DNA from: Dehalococcoidia bacterium
Lineage (GTDB): Bacteria; Chloroflexota; Dehalococcoidia; Dehalococcoidales; UBA5760
Direction of reading: 5' to 3'
Length of the DNA stretch: 13,226 nt
NCBI GenBank assembly: GCA_011176655.1
Contig: DUEB01000158.1
Location: 1 to 13,226 of the forward strand
Position 1 is the first letter of the stretch, and each line of letters begins with the position of its first letter. This document shows positions 7,901 through 13,226 of the stretch, in pieces. The notes beneath the pieces are model-generated. The model did not search any database. It saw only the letters and a program-made list of their open reading frames with translations, and was not told where the DNA came from. The position numbers and the translations under genes were made by a program.

Positions 7901-8627
7901 TGGGCAGGCGGTATTCGGGGATACCGTATCTTAACATGCCCCCCAGCTTGGGGCTGGCATCATAGATGGTCACTTCATGCCCCTCCCGGGCCAGGTAATA
8001 GGCGGCACTCAGTCCGGCAGGGCCGCCACCGACGACGGCCACCTTGTGCCCGGTAGCCTTTGGGGGCTGGGGGAGGTAAGGCTCAATACTCTCAATATCA
8101 TAATCGGCGACGAAGCGCTTTAACATGTTGATGGCTATCGGCTCGTCAACCAGGTTACGGCGGCACTTGGCCTCGCAGAAACGGGGGCAGACCCGTCCAC
8201 AGACCAGGGGCAGGGGGTTAGACTCCTTGATTAGCTTGAGCGCTTCCCGGTACTGACCATCGGCGATAAGAGCCAGATAGCCCTGAATATCGATACCGGC
8301 GGGACAGGCACGCGTGCAGGGAGCCAGACAGTCTCCGTAGTGGTCGGACAGGAGCAGCTCCAGGGCCATGCGGCGCAGACTGGTGATAACCTCAGTCCTG
8401 GTCCGCACCACCATGCCCTCGGTCACCGGGGTGGTGCAGGCCGGCATCGGCCCGCGAGCCCCCTCCACCTCGACGAGACACAGGCGACAGGCGGCCGTCG
8501 GCTTCAGCCGTGGGTCATGGCACAGGGTAGGGACTTCTATCCCCTGCTGTGCCGCAGCCTCCAGAATGGTAGCCCCGGCATCTATCTTAGCTTTCTTCCC
8601 GTCAAGGGTAAATGAAACCTTAGGCAT
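4914..8627 (-). CDS. 2Fe-2S ferredoxin / GltD-type FAD-NAD(P)H oxidoreductase / NuoG-FdhA-like fusion protein
   Basis: A 1237-residue multi-cofactor redox protein. In order: a 2Fe-2S ferredoxin domain (about 1-78; Cys36, 47, 50, 64); a GltD/NfnB-type FeS domain (Cys100, 104, 108, 143, 147, 151, 155); an FAD- and NAD(P)H-binding module (about 193-505) with VVGGGPAGL, IGGGNTAVDAAR, YRRSREEMPA and FAGGDC; CLACGC plus Cys583; two 4Fe-4S clusters (Cys623-676); and a FdhA/NuoG-type domain starting at CPYCGIGC with a fourth Cys at 737. In that last domain the formate dehydrogenase segment with catalytic Cys or Sec-His is missing after GTNN (817-820), and usual cofactor contacts are changed. It is therefore not expected to be a formate dehydrogenase, although automatic annotation may say so. 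No signal peptide or membrane segment is seen. ATG 8627 has AGGAGG four bases upstream and lies 8 bases after the NuoF-like gene. The GltD module suggests NADPH or NADH use; the physiological reaction is unknown. Confidence 0.92.
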   Translation of the reverse strand: MPKVSFTLDGKKAKIDAGATILEAAAQQGIEVPTLCHDPRLKPTAACRLCLVEVEGARGPMPACTTPVTEGMVVRTRTEVITSLRRMALELLLSDHYGDCLAPCTRACPAGIDIQGYLALIADGQYREALKLIKESNPLPLVCGRVCPRFCEAKCRRNLVDEPIAINMLKRFVADYDIESIEPYLPQPPKATGHKVAVVGGGPAGLSAAYYLAREGHEVTIYDASPKLGGMLRYGIPEYRLPKAVLDREIATITRLCRDVCLNVSLGKDFTLESLKAAGYEAVFLALGAWADQRMKIEGEDLSGVVSGIGFLNDVAQDKEVALGDRVAVIGGGNTAVDAARSALRLGSKEVVIVYRRSREEMPAHDEEVAQVEEEGIRIQFLTAPVRIHGRDGRVEAMECTQMALGEPDSSGRRRPEPIAGSEFNIKVDNVIMAIGQTLDKASLDHDGQIELTRRNYVKVNEETMATSVAGVFAGGDCASGPATAVEAIGAGRRAAVAINHYLNGEPVVAETRLYNCSKGELAEIDLSDYESVERIPRAKMPALEPEERRQSFTEIELGLSEETARKEAGRCLACGCQDVFDCKLRKLATQYEVDDAHYAGYKRHLVIHENEHPYILRDPNKCILCGRCVRICDEVMGIGALGFTNRGFGTRIEPALSMPLCETNCVSCSQCVSTCPTGALTTKVSLPQPGPWQLETVASVCPYCGIGCNLELSTVGDKIVKVTSPLTSPVNNGNLCHKGAFKPGSLHKLKRLKVPLIKRNGDLAEAGWEEAVALAGEGLSQLRDRVGGQELAVLVSPSLTNEESYLAQKLARLALGTNNIGSLGVPAMGEELGRVFGSNASTASYNDIVNSDLVVVFDCDLTEDYPIIALKVREAAAKGSRLINFSPRASRIDPLVDITLKVNPRTSLGILRAMLNYIIAYGLVDDDFVRSRTTGFASLAREMKKYPLERIADRLWLKPAKIIEAVHLYVRAQRPVIIVNADTITPAELTLLSDLALVTGNIGRSGAGIMALRGAGNAQGLIDMGVGPAHLPGQQPVTSDTVRRGFETAWARPVPAEPGKDAVGIIHDIEVGRVQGLLVLGSEASGEIGNAIFEVPIFSVLLSTVFPEKPPYPDVVLPGASFAESQGSYTNCERRIQRLHRALSPLAGKENWEVISALSAALGYPMDYRKVSDIQSEIARLIPVFKAMNHGSGSAVGKRWPFLSGGRFNFEDGLARLRLAAEAEDYETRGALARLS

Positions 8628-8635
8628 TTTCCTCC

Positions 8636-10414
8636 TCAGCGAACCGAGACTGCATCGAGGCGGCACACGTTGCGACACAGTCCACAGCGAATACACTTCT
8701 CCTGGTCAATAACGAAGGGCTGCTTTCTCTCCCCGGTGACGGCTCCGGTAGGGCAGTACTTGGCGCACAGCCCGCAACCGGGACACTTCTCGGGGATAAT
8801 CTCATAGGTAATCAGGGCCTGACACTTCTTGGCCCGACACTTCTTCTCCACGATATGTTCCTGATATTCGTCACGGAAGTACTTGATGGTGGTCAGCACC
8901 GGGTTGGGTGCCGTCTGACCCAGGCCGCACAGCGAAGCCCGCTTCACATTCTGAGCCAGCTCCTCAAGTGTGGCGATATCCTCTTCCCGACCGTTACCCT
9001 CAGTAATCCGCTTCAGGATTTCCTCCATGCGCAGGGTGCCGATACGGCAGAAGGTGCACTTGCCGCAGGACTCGTCCTGGGTGAAATTGAGGAAGAACTT
9101 GGCGATGTCAATCATGCAGCTACTCTCATCCATAACGATGAGCCCCCCCGAGCCCATGATGGCCCCGGTCTTGGTCACCGAATCATAGTCCACCGGGGTG
9201 TCGGCGAGACGGGCCGGGATAACCCCACCCGATGGGCCCCCAATCTGAATAGCCTTGAACTCAAGACCGCTCGAGGTACCGCCCCCGATATCAAAGACCA
9301 CCTCCCTCAGGGTGATACCCATAGGCACCTCAATCAGACCCCCACGGGCTACCTTGCCCGCCAGGGCGAAGACCTTGGTTCCCTTACTCTTCTCCGTGCC
9401 GTAGGCACTATAGGCATCGGCACCGTGGCGGATAATCCAGGCGACATTAGCCAGCGTCTCCACGTTATTGATGGTGGTGGGCTTGCCCCATAAGCCCGAC
9501 TGGGCGGGAAAGGGAGGCCTAAAGCGGGGCATCCCCCGCCGTCCCTCAATTGACATGAGAAGAGCCGTCTCCTCACCGCAGACGAAAGCACCCGCCCCCT
9601 GCCGAATCTTAATATCAAAGTCAAAATCATAGCCCCGGATACCATCCCCGATAAACCCCGCCTCCCTGGCCTCAGCCAGCGCTATCTCCAGGCGCCGGAT
9701 CGCCAGGGGGTACTCCGCGCGCACGTAGATATAGCCTTCCGAGGCACCCACTGCATAGCCGGCAATCAGCATCCCCTCGATAACGCTATGAGGGTCGCTC
9801 TCCAGAACGCTTCTATCCATGAAAGCCCCGGGGTCACCCTCATCGGCATTGCACACGATGTATTTCTGCCGGCTCGGGGACTTTCGGGCGAAGCCCCATT
9901 TTATGCCGGTGGGAAAGCCGGCACCACCCCTCCCCCTCAAGCCGGCTCTGGTTATCTCATCGATTACGTCCTGGGGTGAGAGGCTGCTTATCGCCTTCTC
10001 TATCGCCTGATAGCCGTCAGCAGCCAGGTAGTCAGCGATAGCCTCCGGGTCAATCAGACCGCAGTTTCGGAGCACAATCCTCTTCTGCTTCGCCAGAAGG
10101 CCGGTTATCTCCCCATCCGGGATAGCCCACTCAGTAACGGGCTTACCTTGAGCCAGGTGCTCGCTGATAATACGCGGCACCCGGTCGGGGGTAACCTTAC
10201 CGTAAAAGGTGCTTTTATTTCGGGGAGATGCCACCTCCACCAGCACCTCGTTGTAGCACATTCCGAGACACCCGGTCTGCTTCAGCTTGACATCCAGGCC
10301 GCTATCGCCAAGCTGAGCCTTAAAAGCATGGTAGACCTTCCTCCCGCCAGCGGCGATGCCGCAGGAGGCAAGCCCGACCCGTACTAGCCAGCTTCCATCT
10401 TTTTCCCGTGGCAT
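8636..10414 (-). CDS. NuoF-like NADH-oxidising flavoprotein with C-terminal ferredoxin domain
   Basis: A 592-residue diaphorase subunit of the NuoF/HydB/HoxF class that oxidises or reduces NAD(H) at FMN and passes electrons to FeS clusters. An N-terminal thioredoxin-like ferredoxin domain (1 to about 85) shows Cys18, 49 and 53, one fewer than the four of a classic 2Fe-2S site. The core has the FMN loop GRGGAGFPTGIKW (161-173), the NADH motif CNADEGDPGAFMDR (188-201), and the 4Fe-4S ligands Cys450, 453, 456 and 496. The C-terminal part carries Cys526 and 531, then two 4Fe-4S ferredoxin motifs (Cys544-554 and 574-584), as in bifurcating hydrogenase subunits rather than the respiratory NuoF of about 430 residues. 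ATG 10414 is preceded by GAGGAG. It lies 48 bases after the NuoE-like gene and 8 bases before the fusion gene, so the three are very likely subunits of one complex. Confidence 0.95.
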   Translation of the reverse strand: MPREKDGSWLVRVGLASCGIAAGGRKVYHAFKAQLGDSGLDVKLKQTGCLGMCYNEVLVEVASPRNKSTFYGKVTPDRVPRIISEHLAQGKPVTEWAIPDGEITGLLAKQKRIVLRNCGLIDPEAIADYLAADGYQAIEKAISSLSPQDVIDEITRAGLRGRGGAGFPTGIKWGFARKSPSRQKYIVCNADEGDPGAFMDRSVLESDPHSVIEGMLIAGYAVGASEGYIYVRAEYPLAIRRLEIALAEAREAGFIGDGIRGYDFDFDIKIRQGAGAFVCGEETALLMSIEGRRGMPRFRPPFPAQSGLWGKPTTINNVETLANVAWIIRHGADAYSAYGTEKSKGTKVFALAGKVARGGLIEVPMGITLREVVFDIGGGTSSGLEFKAIQIGGPSGGVIPARLADTPVDYDSVTKTGAIMGSGGLIVMDESSCMIDIAKFFLNFTQDESCGKCTFCRIGTLRMEEILKRITEGNGREEDIATLEELAQNVKRASLCGLGQTAPNPVLTTIKYFRDEYQEHIVEKKCRAKKCQALITYEIIPEKCPGCGLCAKYCPTGAVTGERKQPFVIDQEKCIRCGLCRNVCRLDAVSVR

Positions 10415-10462
10415 AGATAGCTCCTCTTTATACTTCAGTAGCCGGTGGCCGCCTCAGGCGAC

Positions 10463-10960
10463 TTAGGCGGGCGCCTCGGCCCGGCGCATCTCACTAACTA
10501 CCTTACTAACCGATTCCGGAGTAAGCCGCCCGTGGGTCTCGTCATTAATCATGACACACGGCGCCAGGCTGCAACAGCCGAGGCAGGCGACCCGCTCTAC
10601 GGTAAACAGACCGTCGGCGCTGGTCTCCCCCTCTCTGACACCGGTAACCTGAGACAGCGCCTCCGCCACCATCTCAGCCCCACCCAGATGACAGGCCGTG
10701 CCGTGACAGACCTTAACCAGGTTCTTACCCAGAGGCTCAAGCCTGAACTGAGCATAAAAGGTAACGATGCCATATATCTCGCTGGCCGGGATATTCAGGT
10801 GCTCGGCGACGCGCTGGATGGCTATCGGTGGAACGTGACCGTAGGTCTCTTGAATCTCCTGTAAGACCGGGATTACCGCCCCGGGCTCCACATTGTGCTT
10901 ATGGACGATAGTATCAATGGATAGCTCAGGCGCCCCGGTCACCAAGGTTTCGGTAACCAT
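10463..10960 (-). CDS. NuoE-like 2Fe-2S thioredoxin-fold subunit
   Basis: A 165-residue homolog of the 24-kDa NADH dehydrogenase subunit (also HydC/HoxE type), which holds one 2Fe-2S cluster next to the FMN of the NuoF partner. The N-terminal helical part has the family stretches VIPVLQEIQETYGHVP and IYGIVTFYAQF; the thioredoxin-like domain carries the four ligands Cys85 and Cys90 (CHGTAC) and Cys126 and Cys130 (CLGCC). Length matches the family. ATG 10960 has GGGAG seven bases upstream. It is second in the operon, 33 bases after the RAM-domain gene and 48 bases before the NuoF-like gene; an inverted repeat CCGCCT/AGGCGG overlaps its stop. In bifurcating enzymes this cluster can modulate flavin chemistry rather than carry the main electron flow; whether that holds here cannot be told. 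Confidence 0.95.
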   Translation of the reverse strand: MVTETLVTGAPELSIDTIVHKHNVEPGAVIPVLQEIQETYGHVPPIAIQRVAEHLNIPASEIYGIVTFYAQFRLEPLGKNLVKVCHGTACHLGGAEMVAEALSQVTGVREGETSADGLFTVERVACLGCCSLAPCVMINDETHGRLTPESVSKVVSEMRRAEAPA

Positions 10961-10993
10961 AAATAACTCCCTTCCCCGATAGTGCAGTCTCTA

Positions 10994-11311
10994 CTAGACA
11001 TTGGTGGTAGCCTGGACACCGCTGCGGGCCAAAGCCTTGAGCAGCTCCTGCTTTGAAGCCCGGTGGCGCTCAAACATGCTGACGATGCGCAGTATCTCCA
11101 GCTTCTTTACCCAGTCCTTGGCCCGGATTTTACTGGCGATTGCTTCCACAGTCACCGGAGCGTCTACCATAATCACCATGTCCGCAGACCCGATAACCGG
11201 GTCAACGAAATCCACGCCCGGCATCTCCTCCATCTGTCTCAGGGTAGTGATGAAATCCTGCTGTTCCATGTCATCGGCAACTTCAACCAGTAGATAAGCT
11301 CTAACTCCCAT
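10994..11311 (-). CDS. Stand-alone Lrp/AsnC effector-binding (RAM) domain protein
   Basis: A 105-residue protein that consists only of the ligand-binding, oligomerising half of Lrp/AsnC regulators. The alpha-beta sandwich pattern is visible: strand RAYLLVEV, helix with FITTLRQMEEMPGV, then FVDPVIGSADMVIMVDAP and a second helix and strand ending LRIVSMF. There is no N-terminal helix-turn-helix, so by itself it should not bind DNA. Short proteins of this kind usually bind amino acids or related small molecules and can pair with full-length family members. ATG 11311 is preceded by GGAGG six bases upstream. It is the first gene of the operon that continues with the NuoE-, NuoF- and GltD/NuoG-like subunits (33-base gap), so it may sense a metabolite tied to that redox complex. 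The upstream region contains a palindrome at 11339-11352. Confidence 0.85.
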   Translation of the reverse strand: MGVRAYLLVEVADDMEQQDFITTLRQMEEMPGVDFVDPVIGSADMVIMVDAPVTVEAIASKIRAKDWVKKLEILRIVSMFERHRASKQELLKALARSGVQATTNV

Positions 11312-11324
11312 GTCTCCCCTCCTT

Positions 11325-11379
11325 CACACTGTGCTTCTATCTAAGTTTAGATGTATTCGGCAGTGTCCACATCCGTGTG
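11325..11379. promoter_or_regulatory. Cluster of palindromes upstream of the RAM-nuoE-nuoF operon
   Basis: Three short inverted repeats lie within 55 bp just before the operon: CACA-C-TGTG at 11325-11333, ATCTAA-GT-TTAGAT at 11339-11352 (six-base arms) and CACA-TCCG-TGTG at 11368-11379. They sit where an operator or promoter would be expected, 14 to 68 bp before the ATG at 11311. I could not settle on a good -35/-10 pair for the operon. The palindromes match no binding site that I recognise with confidence. Confidence 0.35.
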
Positions 11380-11394
11380 ATAACTATTTTCTTC

Positions 11395-11431
11395 CTGAGG
11401 AAAACCGCAGAGAAAAATTCGGTTTCTTCAG
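11395..11431. repeat. Imperfect inverted repeat in the divergent promoter region
   Basis: CTGAGGAAAACCG (11395-11407) is mirrored by CGGTTTCTTCAG (11420-11431), with one mismatch and one extra base, around a 12-base AT-rich centre. There is no T-run after it that would make it an obvious terminator on either strand. Lying 40 bp upstream of the response regulator promoter, it is a reasonable operator candidate, possibly for autoregulation by that regulator. Confidence 0.4.
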
Positions 11432-11470
11432 TGATTCCCCCGAGGTTCAGGGCCTTAACTCCACACCCGC

Positions 11471-11499
11471 TTGAGGAAAGCAGCCAGATGGTCTAAAAT
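11471..11499 (+). promoter_or_regulatory. Likely promoter of the response regulator gene
   Basis: TTGAGG (11471-11476), 17 bases, then TAAAAT (11494-11499), matching sigma-70 boxes at 4/6 and 5/6. Transcription would start near 11506, leaving a short leader with the ribosome binding site AAGGAG before ATG 11522. This argues against the in-frame GTG at 11504 as the start. Confidence 0.55.
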
Positions 11500-11521
11500 C
11501 TAGGTGACAAAGGAGACGTCT

Positions 11522-12187
11522 ATGCCAAAGATTACCATTCTCCTCGCCGAGGACCACGTGGTAGTGCGGGAAAGCATCCGCCAGCTGCTGGAGCGCGAGG
11601 CAGGCTTTGAGGTCATTGGCGAGGCGAGCGACGGAGAGGAAGCGGTAGACATGGCTCGCCGGCTGAAACCCGACGTGGTTATCATGGACATATCCATGCC
11701 CAACTTGAGCGGCATCGAAGCCACCAGGCAGATTAAAGCGCTCCACCCCCCGACGGTAATACTGATACTCACCGCCTACGACTACGAGCAGTATATCTTC
11801 CCGCTACTGGAGGCCGGTGCCGCCGGCTACCTGCTGAAGGATGTCGGCAGCCGCGAGCTTATCGAAGCCATTCAGACCGTGCACCGGGGAGAAGCCGTGC
11901 TCCACCCCGCCGTGGCCCGCAAGGTAATGGAGCGGTTAAGGCAACCCAAGACCGAGCCGACCGGGGAGCGTGCCTCGGACCTGCTCACCAAGCGGGAGAC
12001 CATCATCCTCAAGATGGCGGCTAAAGGACTGAGCAATACCGAAATCGGCCAGGAACTTCACCTCAGTGTGCGCACCATCGAGAGCCACCTGGGGAGCATC
12101 TTCAATAAGCTGGGGGTGGGTTCCCGCACCGAGGCGGTAATAAAGGCGATGAAAAAGGGCTGGTTCACCCTAGAAGAACTGGGCTGA
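11522..12187 (+). CDS. NarL/LuxR-family two-component response regulator
   Basis: A 221-residue cytoplasmic DNA-binding regulator. The receiver domain (1 to about 120) has the acidic pair Glu10-Asp11, phosphoacceptor Asp56 in VVIMDISMP, switch Thr84 in LILTAYD and Lys106 in GYLLKD, so it should be phosphorylated normally. A linker leads to a LuxR-type helix-turn-helix (about 155-200) with LTKRETIILKMAAKGLSN, EIGQEL and SVRTIESHLGSIFNKLGV. ATG 11522 is six bases after AAGGAG and just downstream of a good promoter; an in-frame GTG at 11504 would lie at the transcription start. The sensor gene follows 37 bases later on the same strand and is the obvious partner. It is divergent from the redox operon across a 210-bp region with several inverted repeats, so it may control that operon, its own, or neither. 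Confidence 0.95.
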   Translation: MPKITILLAEDHVVVRESIRQLLEREAGFEVIGEASDGEEAVDMARRLKPDVVIMDISMPNLSGIEATRQIKALHPPTVILILTAYDYEQYIFPLLEAGAAGYLLKDVGSRELIEAIQTVHRGEAVLHPAVARKVMERLRQPKTEPTGERASDLLTKRETIILKMAAKGLSNTEIGQELHLSVRTIESHLGSIFNKLGVGSRTEAVIKAMKKGWFTLEELG

Positions 12188-12224
12188 CCTCCCCTTACCT
12201 ATCGCCCTGGAGTGAGTTCGCTAG

Positions 12225-13226
12225 ATGGCTCTACAGCGGGATACGGTATTAAGGACGATTCGCGATTACCGCTTCTGGCTGGTGGTGGCCCTGTTTGCCG
12301 TCGGCATAATTCTCCACTACCCACAGCACCTTGTCGGCATAGAAGCCCCGTCTTCACTCCTGGGGCTAACCCGGCACACCATAGAGCGAGTCTACCTGCT
12401 CGTTCCCATTATCTACGCCAGCTTTATCTTCGGTATTAGAGGCGGCATTACCAGCCTGGCAGTCGCCCTGGCTATTATGCTGCCCCGGGCGATTCTGATT
12501 TCCGTCAGCCCGGATGAGGCCCTGGTTGAGAGCATCGGCGTCATTGCTATCGGCGTCGTGGTGAACCTGCTTTTTCACATGCGCCGCAGGGAGCAGGAGC
12601 GCATCCGGGTAAGCGACGCCCTGCTCAAGGCCGAGGAGGAGAAATGGCGCGGCTCCTTCAACGCCCTGGAAGACGTCATGCTGATTATTGACAGAGACTA
12701 CAATATCGAAAACATAAATGATAGCGGCCTGGCCCTGCTGGGTAAAAGCCGTGACGAAGTCATCGGCAAGAAATGCTACCAAATCCTGCGGGGGACGAAG
12801 TGTCCCCAGGAAGAATGTCCCTGCCGCAAGACACTGGAAACCAAGCAGGTAGGCTCCCTCGACCATTACGAAGCACGCTTTGACCGGTTTTTCTCCATAA
12901 AGAGCTCCCCGATCTTTGATGAAAACGGCGAGATAGTAAAATTTGTCGATCTAATGCGCGACATCACCGAGCTCAAGCGAGCCGAGGAAATGCTCGCCAA
13001 GATTATTGACGGTTCCTCCATCTCCATGTTTGTCATCGATAGAGCCCACAAGGTTACCCACTGGAACACGGCGCTCGAAGCCCTCACCGGCCTGAAAAGG
13101 GAAGAGATAATGGGCACCAATGAGCAGTGGCGCGCCTTCTATGCCGAGAAGAGACCGGTTCTCGCCGACCTGATAGTCGATGGCGCCTCAGCCGAGGAAA
13201 TCGAGCGTTATTACCAGGGTAAGTGC
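12225..13226 (+). CDS. Membrane-anchored PAS sensor protein (probable histidine kinase), 3' part outside window
   Basis: The frame opens at ATG 12225, directly after an in-frame TAG, and runs off the right edge after 334 codons. The N-terminal part has hydrophobic segments at about 17-32, 56-92 (probably two passes) and 102-118, followed by a charged stretch that may form a coiled coil (119-145). A first PAS domain (about 141-249) contains Cys184 and then CPQEECPC (Cys193, 198, 200), a cysteine cluster common in one PAS subgroup; it ends with the usual DITELK. A second PAS domain starts about 256, with QWRAFY and RPVLADLIVDG, and is cut by the edge. The kinase core is not in the window, so histidine kinase is inferred from the partner regulator upstream and from architecture. 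The signal sensed is unknown; a small molecule, redox state or bound cofactor is possible. Ribosome binding is weak (GGAG 12 bases upstream), which fits coupling to the regulator gene. Confidence 0.88.
   Translation, partial: MALQRDTVLRTIRDYRFWLVVALFAVGIILHYPQHLVGIEAPSSLLGLTRHTIERVYLLVPIIYASFIFGIRGGITSLAVALAIMLPRAILISVSPDEALVESIGVIAIGVVVNLLFHMRRREQERIRVSDALLKAEEEKWRGSFNALEDVMLIIDRDYNIENINDSGLALLGKSRDEVIGKKCYQILRGTKCPQEECPCRKTLETKQVGSLDHYEARFDRFFSIKSSPIFDENGEIVKFVDLMRDITELKRAEEMLAKIIDGSSISMFVIDRAHKVTHWNTALEALTGLKREEIMGTNEQWRAFYAEKRPVLADLIVDGASAEEIERYYQGKC

Noticed and set aside
7125..7934. 269-codon plus-strand frame opposite the FAD/NAD(P)H module
   Set aside because: It is a shadow of the real gene, whose FAD and NAD(P)H motifs are clear on the minus strand.
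4914..8627. Selenocysteine-containing formate dehydrogenase
   Set aside because: The frame has no internal TGA, and the segment that should hold catalytic Sec or Cys is missing.
8628..8696. N-terminal extension of the fusion protein by 23 residues
   Set aside because: It would overlap the end of the NuoF-like gene and adds residues unlike a ferredoxin start; ATG 8627 has an AGGAGG at proper distance.
11325..11379. Rex or FNR binding sites before the redox operon
   Set aside because: The palindromes do not fit the TTGTGA-N6-TCACAA or TTGAT-N4-ATCAA patterns closely enough.
11504..11521. Response regulator start at GTG 11504
   Set aside because: It lies at the predicted transcription start, with the ribosome binding site AAGGAG located after it and before ATG 11522.
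12366..12866. 166-codon minus-strand frame opposite the sensor gene
   Set aside because: It is antisense to clear membrane and PAS coding sequence and shows no recognisable domain.

Overview
The window looks like a piece of chromosome from an anaerobic bacterium, most likely a Chloroflexota of the Dehalococcoidia type. That placement is an inference. It rests on the gene order thrS-infC-rpmI-rplT-pheS, the moderately high GC content, a threonyl-tRNA synthetase without a TGS domain, and the many iron-sulfur and flavin proteins. No rRNA, tRNA, insertion sequence, CRISPR array or prophage gene was found.

Layout. Positions 1-4012 (minus strand) hold a translation operon read right to left: threonyl-tRNA synthetase, initiation factor IF3, ribosomal proteins L35 and L20, and the first 258 codons of phenylalanyl-tRNA synthetase alpha, which runs off the left edge. 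Several starts here are unusual: infC has no ATG, GTG or TTG at its conserved N-terminus, rplT starts with TTG, and the leader of thrS contains an intrinsic terminator that covers its only upstream standard start. Positions 4166-4759 (minus) hold a small flavin reductase/flavoredoxin gene with its own likely promoter.

Positions 4914-11311 (minus) form a redox operon: a stand-alone Lrp/AsnC ligand-binding (RAM) protein, a NuoE-like 2Fe-2S protein, a NuoF-like FMN/NADH protein carrying extra ferredoxin clusters, and a 1237-residue fusion. The fusion joins a 2Fe-2S ferredoxin domain, a GltD/NfnB-type FAD/NADPH module, further FeS domains and a NuoG/FdhA-type domain whose molybdenum active site is lost. 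Together they would be a soluble complex with one NADH/FMN site, one NAD(P)H/FAD site and many FeS clusters, but no visible terminal catalytic metal site. This is the most unusual system in the window: possibly a transhydrogenase or flavin-based electron-bifurcating hub between NADH, NADPH and ferredoxin or a protein partner.

Positions 11522-13226 (plus) are transcribed divergently and encode a NarL/LuxR-type response regulator followed by a membrane-anchored PAS sensor protein, presumably a histidine kinase, cut off by the right edge. The 210-bp divergent region between the two halves carries a good promoter for the regulator and several inverted repeats. No stretch over 300 bases lacks a gene; the longest gaps are 777-1012, 11312-11521, 4760-4913 and 4013-4165, and each is described.
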